A DNA stretch of 64,000 nucleotides from Pseudobacter sp. GTDB taxonomy: Bacteria > Bacteroidota > Bacteroidia > Chitinophagales > Chitinophagaceae. The notes beneath the pieces were generated by a model. The model was not told the DNA's origin. It saw only the letters and a list, made by a program, of their open reading frames with translations, and did not search any database. Location: assembly GCA_017849455.1 (NCBI GenBank), contig JAFIGX010000024.1, positions 1-64,000 on the forward strand. Direction: 5' to 3'. Position numbers and translations under genes: made by a program. This document shows positions 39,971-49,180 of the stretch, in pieces (within the stretch, counting starts at the first letter, position 1; every line of letters begins with the position of its first letter).

Positions 39971-41395
39971 TTACCAATGTATGATAACAGTGGCGCGTGC
40001 CTTTCTCCCTTTCAGCAATTTCCAGGAAGGGCCTTCTTTGATGAGGCGGATGGATTCTTCATCGTAGGCTTTATCGAGTGATTGTACCACTTTGAAGCCC
40101 GATAATTCTCCTTTACGGTTGACGAGGAAGGAGATTACGACATCCCCGCTGAGGGAGGTACTGTCGGGCCTTTTCTTATTGGCGTCGAGGTATTGTTCAT
40201 ATCCCACCCATCCGTAAACAGGTTGTGCATCCTGCACCATAATGGTGGGTTCTTTTGCTTTTGCGTTGCTTTGAACTTGCTTTTTTCGTGAGCTGTATCC
40301 TGTCACCACCACATCATTCAATTCGCCCTTTACCGGTTGCAACTGGATCTGGGTCGGGAGTGCATTATTCTGCAATTGTACCTTTTGGGTAGTAAATCCG
40401 AAAGCGCTCACTGAAACATTGAGGGTGGAATCCCTGGCGGGAATATTGAAGTAACCGTTCTTATCCGTAATGAATGAGTTCCTGTCCTGGTCCGGTTGCA
40501 GGAATGCGTTGGCCAGTGGCTTATTGAACGGGTCTACCACCTGCCCTTTGATCACATTGCGCAGGTACTCATTAGCCTGTTGTTTCCTGGCAACCACTTT
40601 CTCCTGGCCGAATGATTTGTCCAGTACGCTCACTACTTCGGTGGTGGGTTTCTCGGTTTTATTATTAGCTACATCACTGGCATTGGCGCTGTCCTTTGCA
40701 TTTTTGCCAGGTATCTTTGTTTTTGCAATATGACTTGAAGAGGCGGCCGACCGCTCCGCCTCGGATAATTCTTCTTTATTATGCTCTTTTTCCGCTGAAG
40801 CCAATTGACGGGCGTGATGGCCTGCTGTATCTGTTTCATCATCTTTGATATCTGCCAGTACCCCTGCCCGGTTATCAGATCTTTCAGAAGATATTTTATT
40901 CTTTACTGTAGGCCGTGTTTGGTGTGCCACCGAACGGTTGGGGGATGGCGATGGTGTAGTGGTTGAATCTTCCTTGAATGCCCTTACGTTGTTTTCAGCC
41001 AATGAATCCGTGACAGGAACTACAGCAGTTGTTTTCGTGCTCCTTTGGGATGCCAATATTTTTTCTCTGGCAGCTGAACGCATAAAACTATCGTAAGCCC
41101 AAACACTTCCTGCTACCAATACAACCGCAGCGGCCGCCACCTGCCACCAACGCATAGAACGCACAGGTGCGAGCGCCTTCTGACTGGCCGAAGCTACCCG
41201 GTCTTTCAAAGACTCTCCCAATGACTGAAGATGTGTATCGATCATCGACCCCTCATTTGTTTGCAGGGTTTGTTCCATACCTTCCATGGCATCTGCCAGG
41301 AAAGGATCGTCCAGTGCAGCCCTTTCCATGGCATGCATCTCCTCCGCAGATAATTCACCCTTCAGGTATTTCTGAATATCTGCTGCCGTATACAT
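39971..41395 (-). CDS. Anti-sigma-like membrane protein with CarboxypepD_reg-like and TonB C-terminal domains
   Basis: 474 residues from ATG 41395. Residues 1-70 are a cytoplasmic helical region typical of anti-sigma factors (DIQKYLKGELSAEEMHAMERAALDDPFLADAMEGM). A single transmembrane helix is at about 83-103 (WWQVAAAAVVLVAGSVWA). A long Ser/Thr/Lys/Glu-rich periplasmic linker follows, then a CarboxypepD_reg-like domain (about 281-352, GQVVDPFNKPLANAF), a receptor-like motif LNDVVVTGYSSRKK, and a TonB C-terminal domain (about 391-474, GWVGYEQYLDANKKRPDS ... GDVVISFLVNRKGELSGFKVV). It follows the ECF sigma gene by 39 bp. The design could couple a signal at the outer membrane to sigma release, unlike the usual FecR (inference). 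A longer start at 41422 is possible. Confidence 0.85.
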   Translation of the reverse strand: MYTAADIQKYLKGELSAEEMHAMERAALDDPFLADAMEGMEQTLQTNEGSMIDTHLQSLGESLKDRVASASQKALAPVRSMRWWQVAAAAVVLVAGSVWAYDSFMRSAAREKILASQRSTKTTAVVPVTDSLAENNVRAFKEDSTTTPSPSPNRSVAHQTRPTVKNKISSERSDNRAGVLADIKDDETDTAGHHARQLASAEKEHNKEELSEAERSAASSSHIAKTKIPGKNAKDSANASDVANNKTEKPTTEVVSVLDKSFGQEKVVARKQQANEYLRNVIKGQVVDPFNKPLANAFLQPDQDRNSFITDKNGYFNIPARDSTLNVSVSAFGFTTQKVQLQNNALPTQIQLQPVKGELNDVVVTGYSSRKKQVQSNAKAKEPTIMVQDAQPVYGWVGYEQYLDANKKRPDSTSLSGDVVISFLVNRKGELSGFKVVQSLDKAYDEESIRLIKEGPSWKLLKGRKARATVIIHW

Positions 41396-41434
41396 GTTGA
41401 TATGGTATTTGTTCTCACCCATGCCTGTTCAATA

Positions 41435-42043
41435 CTAAGGGCTGAATTTCGAGTTCTCTCCCTGCACACTCAATGCCTGGTCTTTCTCCATACATATTTT
41501 CAAATTCCTTCTTCCGTTCTGAATATGGCTTCTCACCTTATTCCATTCTATGCCTGTCGATTCGGCTATTTCCTTATAACATTTATTTTTAAGATAGAAC
41601 AATTCCACGGTGATCTTCTGATCGCCCGTCAATGTTTCCAGGCATCGTTCCAGTCGCACCAGCTCCACTTCCTTCTGCATTACGCCATTCAGATGCGTTT
41701 CTTCGGCCGATTGCATACTATCGGGATTGAATTCGGTGGTTTTCAGGTTCCTGGGCGTACGAAGCTGCATCAGGCAATAATTTTTGGCCAGGGTATGGAG
41801 CCAGCTCTTGAAATTATCTACCTGGTGATGGGGCAATTTCCGGATCAGCTCTTCGAATATCTGCATAACGGCATCCCTGGCCGTTTCAGGATCTTTCATA
41901 TACTTCAGGCAAACGCCATACAGGAGGTCCATATAACGCTGGAACAGAATGGCCAATACCTCCATGTTGCCGGTTTTGCGGAACAGTTCAACCAGTTCCT
42001 TATCGGGCTGATCATTGCTTTGTATGTTCTTTATGAATGCCAC
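41435..42043 (-). CDS. ECF-type RNA polymerase sigma factor
   Basis: 202 residues from GTG 42043 (VAFIKNIQSNDQ); there is no ATG in the first 20 codons of the frame. Sigma-70 region 2 is at about 20-90 (ILFQRYMDLLYGVCLKYMKDPETARDAVMQIFEELIRKL) and region 4 at about 130-185 (LERCLETLTGDQKITVELFYLKNKCYKEIAESTGIEWNKVRSHIQNGRRNLK, with the helix-turn-helix). Region 3 is absent, as in ECF sigmas. It recruits RNA polymerase to a dedicated set of promoters and is probably held inactive by the membrane protein encoded directly downstream. A -7-like motif with one extra T (TATCTTTTG) lies about 25 bp upstream. Confidence 0.92.
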   Translation of the reverse strand: MAFIKNIQSNDQPDKELVELFRKTGNMEVLAILFQRYMDLLYGVCLKYMKDPETARDAVMQIFEELIRKLPHHQVDNFKSWLHTLAKNYCLMQLRTPRNLKTTEFNPDSMQSAEETHLNGVMQKEVELVRLERCLETLTGDQKITVELFYLKNKCYKEIAESTGIEWNKVRSHIQNGRRNLKICMEKDQALSVQGENSKFSP

Positions 42044-42147
42044 TCGGCCTAAAATTAACAAAAGATACCTAAACACCTGCTGTGTAATTATCGTTCGCCT
42101 GGCATCCAATCTTCGTATGCCCTTTTTTCACATAAACAATTATAGCC

Positions 42148-43473
42148 ATGATGAGAACATCCAAACCAATTGCCGCGCTGCTGTCGTTCGCGGCCTGCAC
42201 CGCCCTGGTAGCGCTTGCCGCTTTCAGGGACCATACGGGAAATGCCGCTTCCAAAAGTGAAGCACATGCCTGTGCTCCTGTTTCAAAACCCTGTGTGTTC
42301 CGCACCTTCCTCGGACTGGAACCCTTCGACACCAGCAGGGTGACCTTTGATAACACCCTGGTAGAAGCTTCGATCCGGAATGGATTGAACTGGATCATCC
42401 AGGCCCAGCAACGCGATGGGGGATGGGGCTCAGGCAGCCACTACAAGCAGGACCTACGCGATCCACATGCAGTTCCCTCAGACCCTGCTTCCACAGCGCT
42501 CACTGCCATGTCCCTCCTTCGCACCGGCGAAAAACCATTCGAAGGAAAATATGCTGCAAGCCTGCAAAAAGCAGTAAAGTATTTACTGGCGGCCGTCAAT
42601 AATTCTCCCACACAGCAAAGCAATATCACACAGCTTACCAATACACAACCGCAAACCAAGCTCGGCAGGAATATCGACGTGATCCTCACGGCACAATTTT
42701 TCAGCAACGCCCTCCATAACCTGGACGGGAATAATGAACTGAAAGAGCCTATTGAAAAAGCGCTCGCAATATGTATCGATAAAATCCAGCGCGGACAGGA
42801 TAGGGATGGAGGATGGAAAGACGGAGGATGGGCGCCTGTGCTGCAATCGGCGCTTGCCAACAATGCCCTGGAAAGCGCAAAGGATATGGGAATGCGGGTA
42901 GATGAAAAAGTTTTGGAACGCTCGAGGGTTTATCAAAAGAGTAATTATGATGTCAAGACCCAATCACCGGCTACCGATAAAGCTGCAGGGGTGTTGTTAT
43001 ATTCCGTCAGCAGCTCGGCGAGGGCCAGTGCCAAAGAAGCGAGGATAGCAAAGGATTCCATCGAGTATGCCAAGAAAACCGGCAAGCTCGATGCGAAGGC
43101 CAAAGTCACGGAAGATAACCTGGTGAAAGCCGGTTTCTCCAGGGCAGATGCGCAAAAATATTCAACGGCTTACGAGATCCAGGGAGCAGCTTCTATGCGT
43201 GCGCAGGATAAAGATGTGATCAGTGGCTTCGGCAGTAATGGTGGTGAGGAATTTCTCAGCTACCTGATGACTGGTGAATCATTGGTGATCGGTGGCGGGA
43301 ACGACTGGAAATCCTGGTATGAAAAAATGAGCGGCCGTCTTGTTCAGATCCAGAACAATGATGGAAGCTGGAATGGCCATCACTGTATCACCAGCCCGGT
43401 ATTTTGTACGGCCACCTGTTTGCTGATCCTGTCGATCGATAAAGACATCGATTTCCTGATCAAGATCAAATAA
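42148..43473 (+). CDS. Exported prenyltransferase/squalene-oxidase-repeat (alpha-alpha toroid) protein
   Basis: 441 residues with a hydrophobic N-terminal signal (SKPIAALLSFAACTALVALAAF). Three QW-like repeats are spaced through the protein: QAQQRDGGWGSG (about 87), GQDRDGGWKDGGW (about 217) and QIQNNDGSWNG (about 402), the mark of alpha-alpha toroid proteins. The DxDD and other catalytic motifs of squalene-hopene or terpene cyclases are missing and the protein is exported, so cyclase activity is unlikely. Four Cys are grouped at HACAPVSKPC and at the C-terminus CITSPVFCTATC, suggesting disulfides. The function is unknown, perhaps a periplasmic binding or scaffold protein. It is divergent from the ECF sigma operon. 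ATG 42151 is an alternative start. Confidence 0.8.
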   Translation: MMRTSKPIAALLSFAACTALVALAAFRDHTGNAASKSEAHACAPVSKPCVFRTFLGLEPFDTSRVTFDNTLVEASIRNGLNWIIQAQQRDGGWGSGSHYKQDLRDPHAVPSDPASTALTAMSLLRTGEKPFEGKYAASLQKAVKYLLAAVNNSPTQQSNITQLTNTQPQTKLGRNIDVILTAQFFSNALHNLDGNNELKEPIEKALAICIDKIQRGQDRDGGWKDGGWAPVLQSALANNALESAKDMGMRVDEKVLERSRVYQKSNYDVKTQSPATDKAAGVLLYSVSSSARASAKEARIAKDSIEYAKKTGKLDAKAKVTEDNLVKAGFSRADAQKYSTAYEIQGAASMRAQDKDVISGFGSNGGEEFLSYLMTGESLVIGGGNDWKSWYEKMSGRLVQIQNNDGSWNGHHCITSPVFCTATCLLILSIDKDIDFLIKIK

Positions 43474-43509
43474 CCCAAAACATGCTCTGTGCCTGCACCG
43501 CTGAACCTG

Positions 43510-43545
43510 GGCATCCCAACACCCTGCCATGAGCGTTGGGATGCC
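43510..43545. terminator. Hairpin between convergent genes
   Basis: A perfect 11-bp inverted repeat GGCATCCCAAC (43510-43520) and its complement (43535-43545) with a 14-base loop. It is located between the convergent toroid-protein and RND pump genes. There is no T tract on either side, so the terminator role is tentative. Confidence 0.5.
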
Positions 43546-43556
43546 ATGTTGCTGCG

Positions 43557-46500
43557 TTAGCTGACAGTGGGCCGCATTTGTTTGTTCACTACCGAGCGAT
43601 AGGCCCAGTAGAATATGATGGGGAACACGAACATCTTGAATAAAGTGTCGGTGATAAGACCACCGATCACTACCCTGGCCAGTGGCCTTGCCGTTTCGGA
43701 ACCGATGCCTGTGCTGATCGCGGCAGGCAACAGACCGATGGCAGCCATCATTGCCGTCATCAGCACCGGCCTTACACGGGATGCTACGCCTTCGCGGATA
43801 GCGGTCACCAGGTCGGGATAATGCGCTTTTTCCATTTCGCGCATATTGGATTTGAATTTGGAGAGCAGGATAACGCCGTTCTGGATACAGATACCGAACA
43901 ATGCGATGAAACCGATCCCGGCAGAGATGCTGAAATTGATACCGGTGAACAGCATCATGAAAATGCCTCCTGTTATGGCGAATAGAACGGTATGCAGCAC
44001 CAATAATGAATCCTTGCTGTTGCCGAACAAAATGAAGAGAATGAAAAAGATGATCAGCAGGCTGATGGGGATCACCTGCATCAACCTGGCCGAAGCTCTT
44101 TGCTGGTTCTCGAAATCACCTGTCCATTCCAGTGAGTAACCGTCCGGAATGGTAACGGCCGCCGCCACTTTTGCCTGGGCTTCTGCGATGGTGCTTCCCA
44201 TATCGCGCCCGCGCACGGAAAATTTGATGGCGCCATAGCGGGTGTGTTTATCGCGGTAAATGATACTGGGCCCGGTGATCCTCCTGATCAGGGCTATTTC
44301 CTTGATCGGGATCTTCGTTCCGCGCAGGGAAGGCACCAGCAGGTTACCGATCTCCTGTTCATTTTGTCTGAATTCTTCCGGGTAGCGGATGCGCAGGTCG
44401 AATATTTTCTCCCCTTCATAAATGCTGGTGACGGCCTTGCCGCCGATGGCCATCTCGATTACCGCATTGGCGTCTTCGGCCGTGATGCCATAGAGCGCCA
44501 TTTTTTGCTGGTCGAGCCTGATCTGCAATTCAGGCTGGCCGAGGTTCCGGAGGATGGCGAGGTCTTCGATACCGTGGACTGTTTTCAGGATATCGAAGAT
44601 CGAATCTTCTTTTTGCTCCACCAGCGCATAATTATCGCCGAACAATTTCACTACCAGGGAGCCTTTCACACCGGATACGGCTTCTTCCACATTGTCCATG
44701 ATCGGCTGGGAGAAGTTCAGGCTGATGCCGGGGATCGATTGCAGCCGCTCATTCATTTTCTCGACCAACTGCTCTTTCGAGAGCTTGCTCTTCCATTCTT
44801 TCTGCGGATAAATATCGATATGGCATTCCACATTGTAAAACCCGGTGGCGTCGGTCCCGTCATTGGGCCGGCCTGTCTGCGACATTACCTGTTTCACTTC
44901 CGGGAATGAGCGGAATATGGAGCGCATTTCATTGGCCACTTTTACAGACTGGTCGAGGGAAGTGGAGAGCGGGCCGGTAGCGCGTACATAAATGGAACCT
45001 TCATTCAGTTGCGGCAGGAACTCGGTGCCCAGTAGTTTGAAACAGAAGAGCCCTGTTATCAATACGCCCAATGCAATGGGAATGGTGATATAGCGGCGGC
45101 GGAAAGCCGCATTGAACAATCGCATCACATTGCGGGAAACCCATTCCAGGAAGAAATTGTGTTTTTCCTTCACGTTCTTCCTCAGCAACACGCTCGACAT
45201 CACGGGCACGAGTGTAAAAGTGAGTATCAGGGCGCCCAACAGGGCAAAGCCCAGTGTCCAGGCCAGGGGCGAGAACATTTTCCCTTCCACCTTTTCGAAC
45301 GTGAAAATGGGAAGCAGCCCGGCGATGATGATACATTTTGCAAAGAAGATGCCTTTGCCGTTTTCCATACAGGCCAGCCGGATCATACCCAGTTTGCTGA
45401 GCTTGTTGAACCGTTCCATCCCTATTTCGTGGGCACGTTTGTCCATCGTTACGAAGATCCCTTCCACGATCACCACGGCCCCATCGATGATGATCCCGAA
45501 ATCCACGGCGCCCATCGAGAGGAGGTTGGCGGATAGCCCTTTCAATTTAAGACAAACGAAGGCGAACAGCAGCGACAGCGGGATCACGATCGAAACGATT
45601 ACGGTAGTGCGCCAATCGGCCATGAAAAGGAATACGATCACCGTTACGAAAATGATCCCTTCGATCATATTGTGCAGAACGGTGCCTGTGGCAAAATCGA
45701 TCAGGTTCTGCCTGTTGTAGAAAGGAACGATGGTTACATCTTTGGGAAGTATCTTATTGTTCAGCTCATCGATCTTTTTCTGAAGTGCCGCTACCACGTT
45801 GGTGGCATTCTCGCCTTTGCGCATGACCACGATCCCTTCTATAACATCAGGATCATTGTCGCGCCCCACCTGCCCCAGCTTCGGCAGCGAAGAAATGCTT
45901 ACGTCCGACACATGCTTCACCAATACCGGCGTACCATCTTTATTGTCGATGATGATATTCTTGATATCCTCTATATCGGTGAGCGTGCCGATCCCTCTTA
46001 CCACATAAGCCTGCCCGTTATCTACGATCACATCACCCCCCACATTCACATTGCTTTTCGATACGGCGCCATACAATTCAAGGGGTGTGATCCCGTATTG
46101 TGCGGCTTTGCCCGGATCGATGGTGATCTGATAGGTCTTTACTTCCCCGCCGAAGCTCACCACATCGGCCACACCGGGCACTGCCAGGATATTTCTTTCA
46201 ATGACCCAGTCCTGGATGGTCTTCAGATCGCGGATCGATTTTGTATTGCTCTCCAATGTATAGCGATAGATCTCACCGGTTGGTCCATAAGGAGGCTGGA
46301 TATCCGGCTCTACCCCTTCCGGTAGTCTTGCTTTGCCGATATTATTGTTCACCTGCACACGGGCAAAGGGATCATCGACCCCATCCTCAAAAATGATTTT
46401 GATCACGGAAAGGCCAAACAGCGATGAGGAGCGGATATAGGTTTTCTTTTGTGCCGTGTTCATGGCGATCTCGAGCGGACGCGTCACGAATTTTTCCACT

Positions 46501-46688
46501 TCTTCGGCGCTTCTGCCAGGCCATTGAGTGATGATAGTGACAGAGGTATTGGTCACATCCGGGAATGCTTCTATGCCGATGCTTTTGAAACTGAGGTACC
46601 CGGCGATTGCCAGTACACCGGTTGCAAAAAAGATGAATGCCCTGTTCTTTAAAGAGAATGCCAGTACTCTTTTAATGATCTTATTCAT
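43557..46688 (-). CDS. CzcA-type heavy-metal RND efflux pump
   Basis: 1043 residues. Inner-membrane proton-driven exporter of the HME-RND class with two six-helix halves and two large periplasmic loops. Typical motifs: FPDVTNTSVTIITQWPGRSAEEVEKFVTRPLE near the start, and in the fourth helix of the first half DFGIIIDGAVVIVE (about 400), whose Asp, Asp and Glu form the proton relay known from CzcA. The CusA-type methionine cluster for copper/silver is not apparent, so Co/Zn/Cd or Ni is the more likely substrate (inference). The genes for adaptor, channel, kinase and regulator are immediately upstream, in the order expected for transcription from 51.2 kb downward. It begins 16 bp after the adaptor gene. 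Confidence 0.95.
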   Translation of the reverse strand: MNKIIKRVLAFSLKNRAFIFFATGVLAIAGYLSFKSIGIEAFPDVTNTSVTIITQWPGRSAEEVEKFVTRPLEIAMNTAQKKTYIRSSSLFGLSVIKIIFEDGVDDPFARVQVNNNIGKARLPEGVEPDIQPPYGPTGEIYRYTLESNTKSIRDLKTIQDWVIERNILAVPGVADVVSFGGEVKTYQITIDPGKAAQYGITPLELYGAVSKSNVNVGGDVIVDNGQAYVVRGIGTLTDIEDIKNIIIDNKDGTPVLVKHVSDVSISSLPKLGQVGRDNDPDVIEGIVVMRKGENATNVVAALQKKIDELNNKILPKDVTIVPFYNRQNLIDFATGTVLHNMIEGIIFVTVIVFLFMADWRTTVIVSIVIPLSLLFAFVCLKLKGLSANLLSMGAVDFGIIIDGAVVIVEGIFVTMDKRAHEIGMERFNKLSKLGMIRLACMENGKGIFFAKCIIIAGLLPIFTFEKVEGKMFSPLAWTLGFALLGALILTFTLVPVMSSVLLRKNVKEKHNFFLEWVSRNVMRLFNAAFRRRYITIPIALGVLITGLFCFKLLGTEFLPQLNEGSIYVRATGPLSTSLDQSVKVANEMRSIFRSFPEVKQVMSQTGRPNDGTDATGFYNVECHIDIYPQKEWKSKLSKEQLVEKMNERLQSIPGISLNFSQPIMDNVEEAVSGVKGSLVVKLFGDNYALVEQKEDSIFDILKTVHGIEDLAILRNLGQPELQIRLDQQKMALYGITAEDANAVIEMAIGGKAVTSIYEGEKIFDLRIRYPEEFRQNEQEIGNLLVPSLRGTKIPIKEIALIRRITGPSIIYRDKHTRYGAIKFSVRGRDMGSTIAEAQAKVAAAVTIPDGYSLEWTGDFENQQRASARLMQVIPISLLIIFFILFILFGNSKDSLLVLHTVLFAITGGIFMMLFTGINFSISAGIGFIALFGICIQNGVILLSKFKSNMREMEKAHYPDLVTAIREGVASRVRPVLMTAMMAAIGLLPAAISTGIGSETARPLARVVIGGLITDTLFKMFVFPIIFYWAYRSVVNKQMRPTVS

Positions 46689-46704
46689 GCCTGCCTTTTA
46701 GGGA

Positions 46705-47808
46705 TTATTGTTTCAGCGCTTCGTAGAAATAAAGTTGCCGTGAGGCTATTACCTGGTCACCGGGTTGCAGGCCATTCCTGATATAGGCCCGTCCCCCCAG
46801 CTTTTCGGCTATTTCTACGGGTTGAACGGAGAGGTTAGCTCCTTTGCGAACAACTACGAAATATTGGTTATTGTCGAAGATGAGGGCACGGGCAGCAATG
46901 CTTACCCTGCTTTCGGACTGCACTACCTTTACGTGCGCTGTCACAAACATTTCAGGCTTCAGTAAAAGGTCCTTGTTACTGATATTGATGCGTGCCCGCA
47001 TAGTTTTGGTATCGGGGTCGAGCATCTGGTAGATCTTGTCGATGGTGCCTTTGAAGACCTTTCCGGGATAGGAGAGGGTGGTGAGTTGTACGCTGTCGCC
47101 CTGGCGGATAAAGGAGATATCCGATTCATAGATATTCACCATAGCCCATACGTTGCTGATGTCTGCGATGACGAAAAGCGGGTCATTATTATCGGGCCTC
47201 AGTTGCATGTGCTCCGTTACCCGTTTGTCGATGATGAACCCGGCCATGGGTGTTTTGATACGGTAGCCTGCTTCACGGTCACCGCCGTTGATCTTCAGCA
47301 CCTGTTCGGCTTTGTGCAATTCGCTGCTTACCCGTTTGTATTCACTGCGTGCCTGCTCCAGGTCTTTGGAAGAGGCCAGTCCGCCCTGGTAAAGGTCTTC
47401 CGTTACGCTCAATTGTCTTTTTGCATTGGCCAGGGAGGCTTCGGCAACGGAAAGATCATTATTGAAACCGGCCATCTCACTGCTTGTCAGCTCTGCGAGC
47501 ACTTCGCCGGCTTTCACATAATAACCTGAATGCACATTGACTTTCTTCACGATGCCGCTTACCAGCGGAAATATCCTGATCTGCTTATCTTCATCAGGCG
47601 CCACTTTACCGGTGAGCATGATCTCGTCGAAGATCGGGCGCATAGTGGCCGTGTCGATGGATACTTTATTCAGTAGTGAAGACAGGGAGGCTGTATCGCT
47701 GCCAGTGCCCGGTGTAACAGGGTGGCCTGTGCAGGATGGCAGGAGTGATGTTGCCACACAAAATGAAAAACAGCCTGCAATGAAAATAGTATGTTTAAAG
47801 GATGTCAT
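46705..47808 (-). CDS. RND efflux periplasmic adaptor lipoprotein
   Basis: 367 residues. Membrane-fusion protein with a lipoprotein-type signal (FCVATSLLPSC, cysteine about 26). A barrel-sandwich/lipoyl half at about 75-110 (GIVKKVNVHSGYYVKAGEVLAELTS), a helical hairpin (about 115-170, VAEASLANAKRQLSV ... SKDLEQARSEYKRVSSELHKAEQ), the returning lipoyl half (YRIKTPMAGFIIDKRVTEHMQL) and a C-terminal beta-barrel and membrane-proximal domain. It links the CzcA-type pump to the TolC-like channel. No extra metal-binding N-terminal domain is seen. It lies between the channel gene (9 bp upstream) and the pump gene (16 bp downstream), so all three are co-transcribed. Confidence 0.94.
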   Translation of the reverse strand: MTSFKHTIFIAGCFSFCVATSLLPSCTGHPVTPGTGSDTASLSSLLNKVSIDTATMRPIFDEIMLTGKVAPDEDKQIRIFPLVSGIVKKVNVHSGYYVKAGEVLAELTSSEMAGFNNDLSVAEASLANAKRQLSVTEDLYQGGLASSKDLEQARSEYKRVSSELHKAEQVLKINGGDREAGYRIKTPMAGFIIDKRVTEHMQLRPDNNDPLFVIADISNVWAMVNIYESDISFIRQGDSVQLTTLSYPGKVFKGTIDKIYQMLDPDTKTMRARINISNKDLLLKPEMFVTAHVKVVQSESRVSIAARALIFDNNQYFVVVRKGANLSVQPVEIAEKLGGRAYIRNGLQPGDQVIASRQLYFYEALKQ

Positions 47809-47817
47809 GTCTGCGGT

Positions 47818-49104
47818 TTAAAAGTGAATAAGTTGAACGCCTGCGGTATAGTTGATATATTCCAGGCTCCGGTATCGCTCATACCGGATATTGTTGAGGC
47901 CGGTGATGGACTCCTTGTACGAATTATAGAGGTCGATGAATTCCAGTAAACTGATATTCCTTTTGATGAAATTTTTCTGTACTTCGTCGATCAGCTTGGA
48001 GAAACGGGAATGAAATTCAGGATCGATGCCCCGGAACAATTTTTCTGCATTCAGCGCATCGGTGTACCGTTGCATCATTTCCTGGGAGAGGGATTCTTCC
48101 GTTTGTTTCAATTGGGTCTTGCTTTGGGCCACCATGGAGCCTGCCTGTGCTATATGTCCCTGGTTCCTGTTGAAGATCGGGAGTGGCATGCTCAGTTGCA
48201 GGCCGTTGTAGTTACGGGTGAAATTACCCTGTTTGTCGTAAGTGAGGCCCACCGTAAGGTCAGGCACGGCCATTGCTTTTTGCAGGCGTTCATTCAACTC
48301 CTGGTAGCGCACCTGTTCACGGGCACCGAGCAGATCATAGCGATGAGCGCGTGCCGAATCAAGCAGTTGCTCATACGACAGGTGGGTGAGGGGTGTTGCC
48401 TGCCGGGTTGACTCCTGCCATTCCGGGATAACGAAAGAGGAAGGATCGATACGCACCAGGGTCCTCAAGTTGGTGACCGTTTCGTTCATGTTCTGTTGAA
48501 GTGCGTGCTGTTCCGACTGCAGGTTGTAAAGCAGGGATTGGATGCGCAATACTTCGCTGGCGGAAATATTGCCTTTCTGCATTTGCTGTTGGGAAACGGT
48601 GAGGATCTTCTGCAGACCTTCGATCTGGGCACCGAAGAGCTGGTACGATTGCCGGCTGAATACAAGCTTGAAGTATTCATCGCGAAGCGTGAAAGAAAGG
48701 GTACGGACCAGGTCGTAGAACTCATATTCTGCTAACTGCACACCACTGCGGGCTAAACGGATGGCCTTGTTACGTTTGCCCGCCAGGGTTATGACCTGTG
48801 TTAATTGCAGGGCAGTGCCGCCCTGATATGAAAAGTCTACTATCTTTTTATTGTCCGGATTATAGAGTACATTCTCGAATGTCAGCTCAGGGTTATTGTA
48901 CAGTCTTGCCGTGATCAGTTCCGCTTTGGCAATGTCGATCGAATACCGCGAGGCCAGTAAGGCCAGGTTGCTGTCGATAAATCTTTGCTCTGCCATGGGC
49001 AGGGTAAGCCGGACAGTATCCTGGGTTGGACTGGCATCTACTGGTTGGGTTAGGGACAAAGAAAGGGCACCTAGGAAAAGGAACTTAGGCCATCTATTTT
49101 GCAT
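47818..49104 (-). CDS. TolC-family outer-membrane channel
   Basis: 428 residues with a signal peptide (KFLFLGALSLSLTQPVDA). Outer-membrane efflux protein family: two repeats of long helices with characteristic segments LTLPMAEQRFIDSNLALLASRYSIDIAKAEL and LSYEQLLDSARAHRYDLLGAREQVRYQELNERLQKA, plus the strand PDLTVGLTYDKQ. It forms the outer-membrane exit duct for the heavy-metal RND pump encoded downstream. It is first in the efflux operon proper; upstream at 49142-49180 lie four 11-bp-spaced ATTAGA-like boxes and a weak -7, so response-regulator activation is probable. Length and repeat structure match CusC/CzcC-like members. Confidence 0.94.
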   Translation of the reverse strand: MQNRWPKFLFLGALSLSLTQPVDASPTQDTVRLTLPMAEQRFIDSNLALLASRYSIDIAKAELITARLYNNPELTFENVLYNPDNKKIVDFSYQGGTALQLTQVITLAGKRNKAIRLARSGVQLAEYEFYDLVRTLSFTLRDEYFKLVFSRQSYQLFGAQIEGLQKILTVSQQQMQKGNISASEVLRIQSLLYNLQSEQHALQQNMNETVTNLRTLVRIDPSSFVIPEWQESTRQATPLTHLSYEQLLDSARAHRYDLLGAREQVRYQELNERLQKAMAVPDLTVGLTYDKQGNFTRNYNGLQLSMPLPIFNRNQGHIAQAGSMVAQSKTQLKQTEESLSQEMMQRYTDALNAEKLFRGIDPEFHSRFSKLIDEVQKNFIKRNISLLEFIDLYNSYKESITGLNNIRYERYRSLEYINYTAGVQLIHF

Positions 49105-49117
49105 ATCATGGATTTAC

Positions 49118-49180
49118 CAAATGCAAAATTTCAACAGAATCATTACAGCATTATTAGAATGAGATTAGAGCAGGATTAGA
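49118..49180 (-). promoter_or_regulatory. Candidate response-regulator binding array and weak promoter of the efflux operon
   Basis: Plus-strand hexamers ATTACA (49142), ATTAGA (49153), ATTAGA (49164) and ATTAGA (49175) start exactly 11 bp apart, the period seen for OmpR/PhoB-type regulators binding direct repeats in tandem. Read in the direction of transcription they are TCTAAT boxes. Sixteen bases downstream is TGcaTTTG (49125-49118), one mismatch from TAnnTTTG, with no TTG -33 element, as expected of an activated promoter. The last box overlaps the kinase stop codon. Confidence 0.6.
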
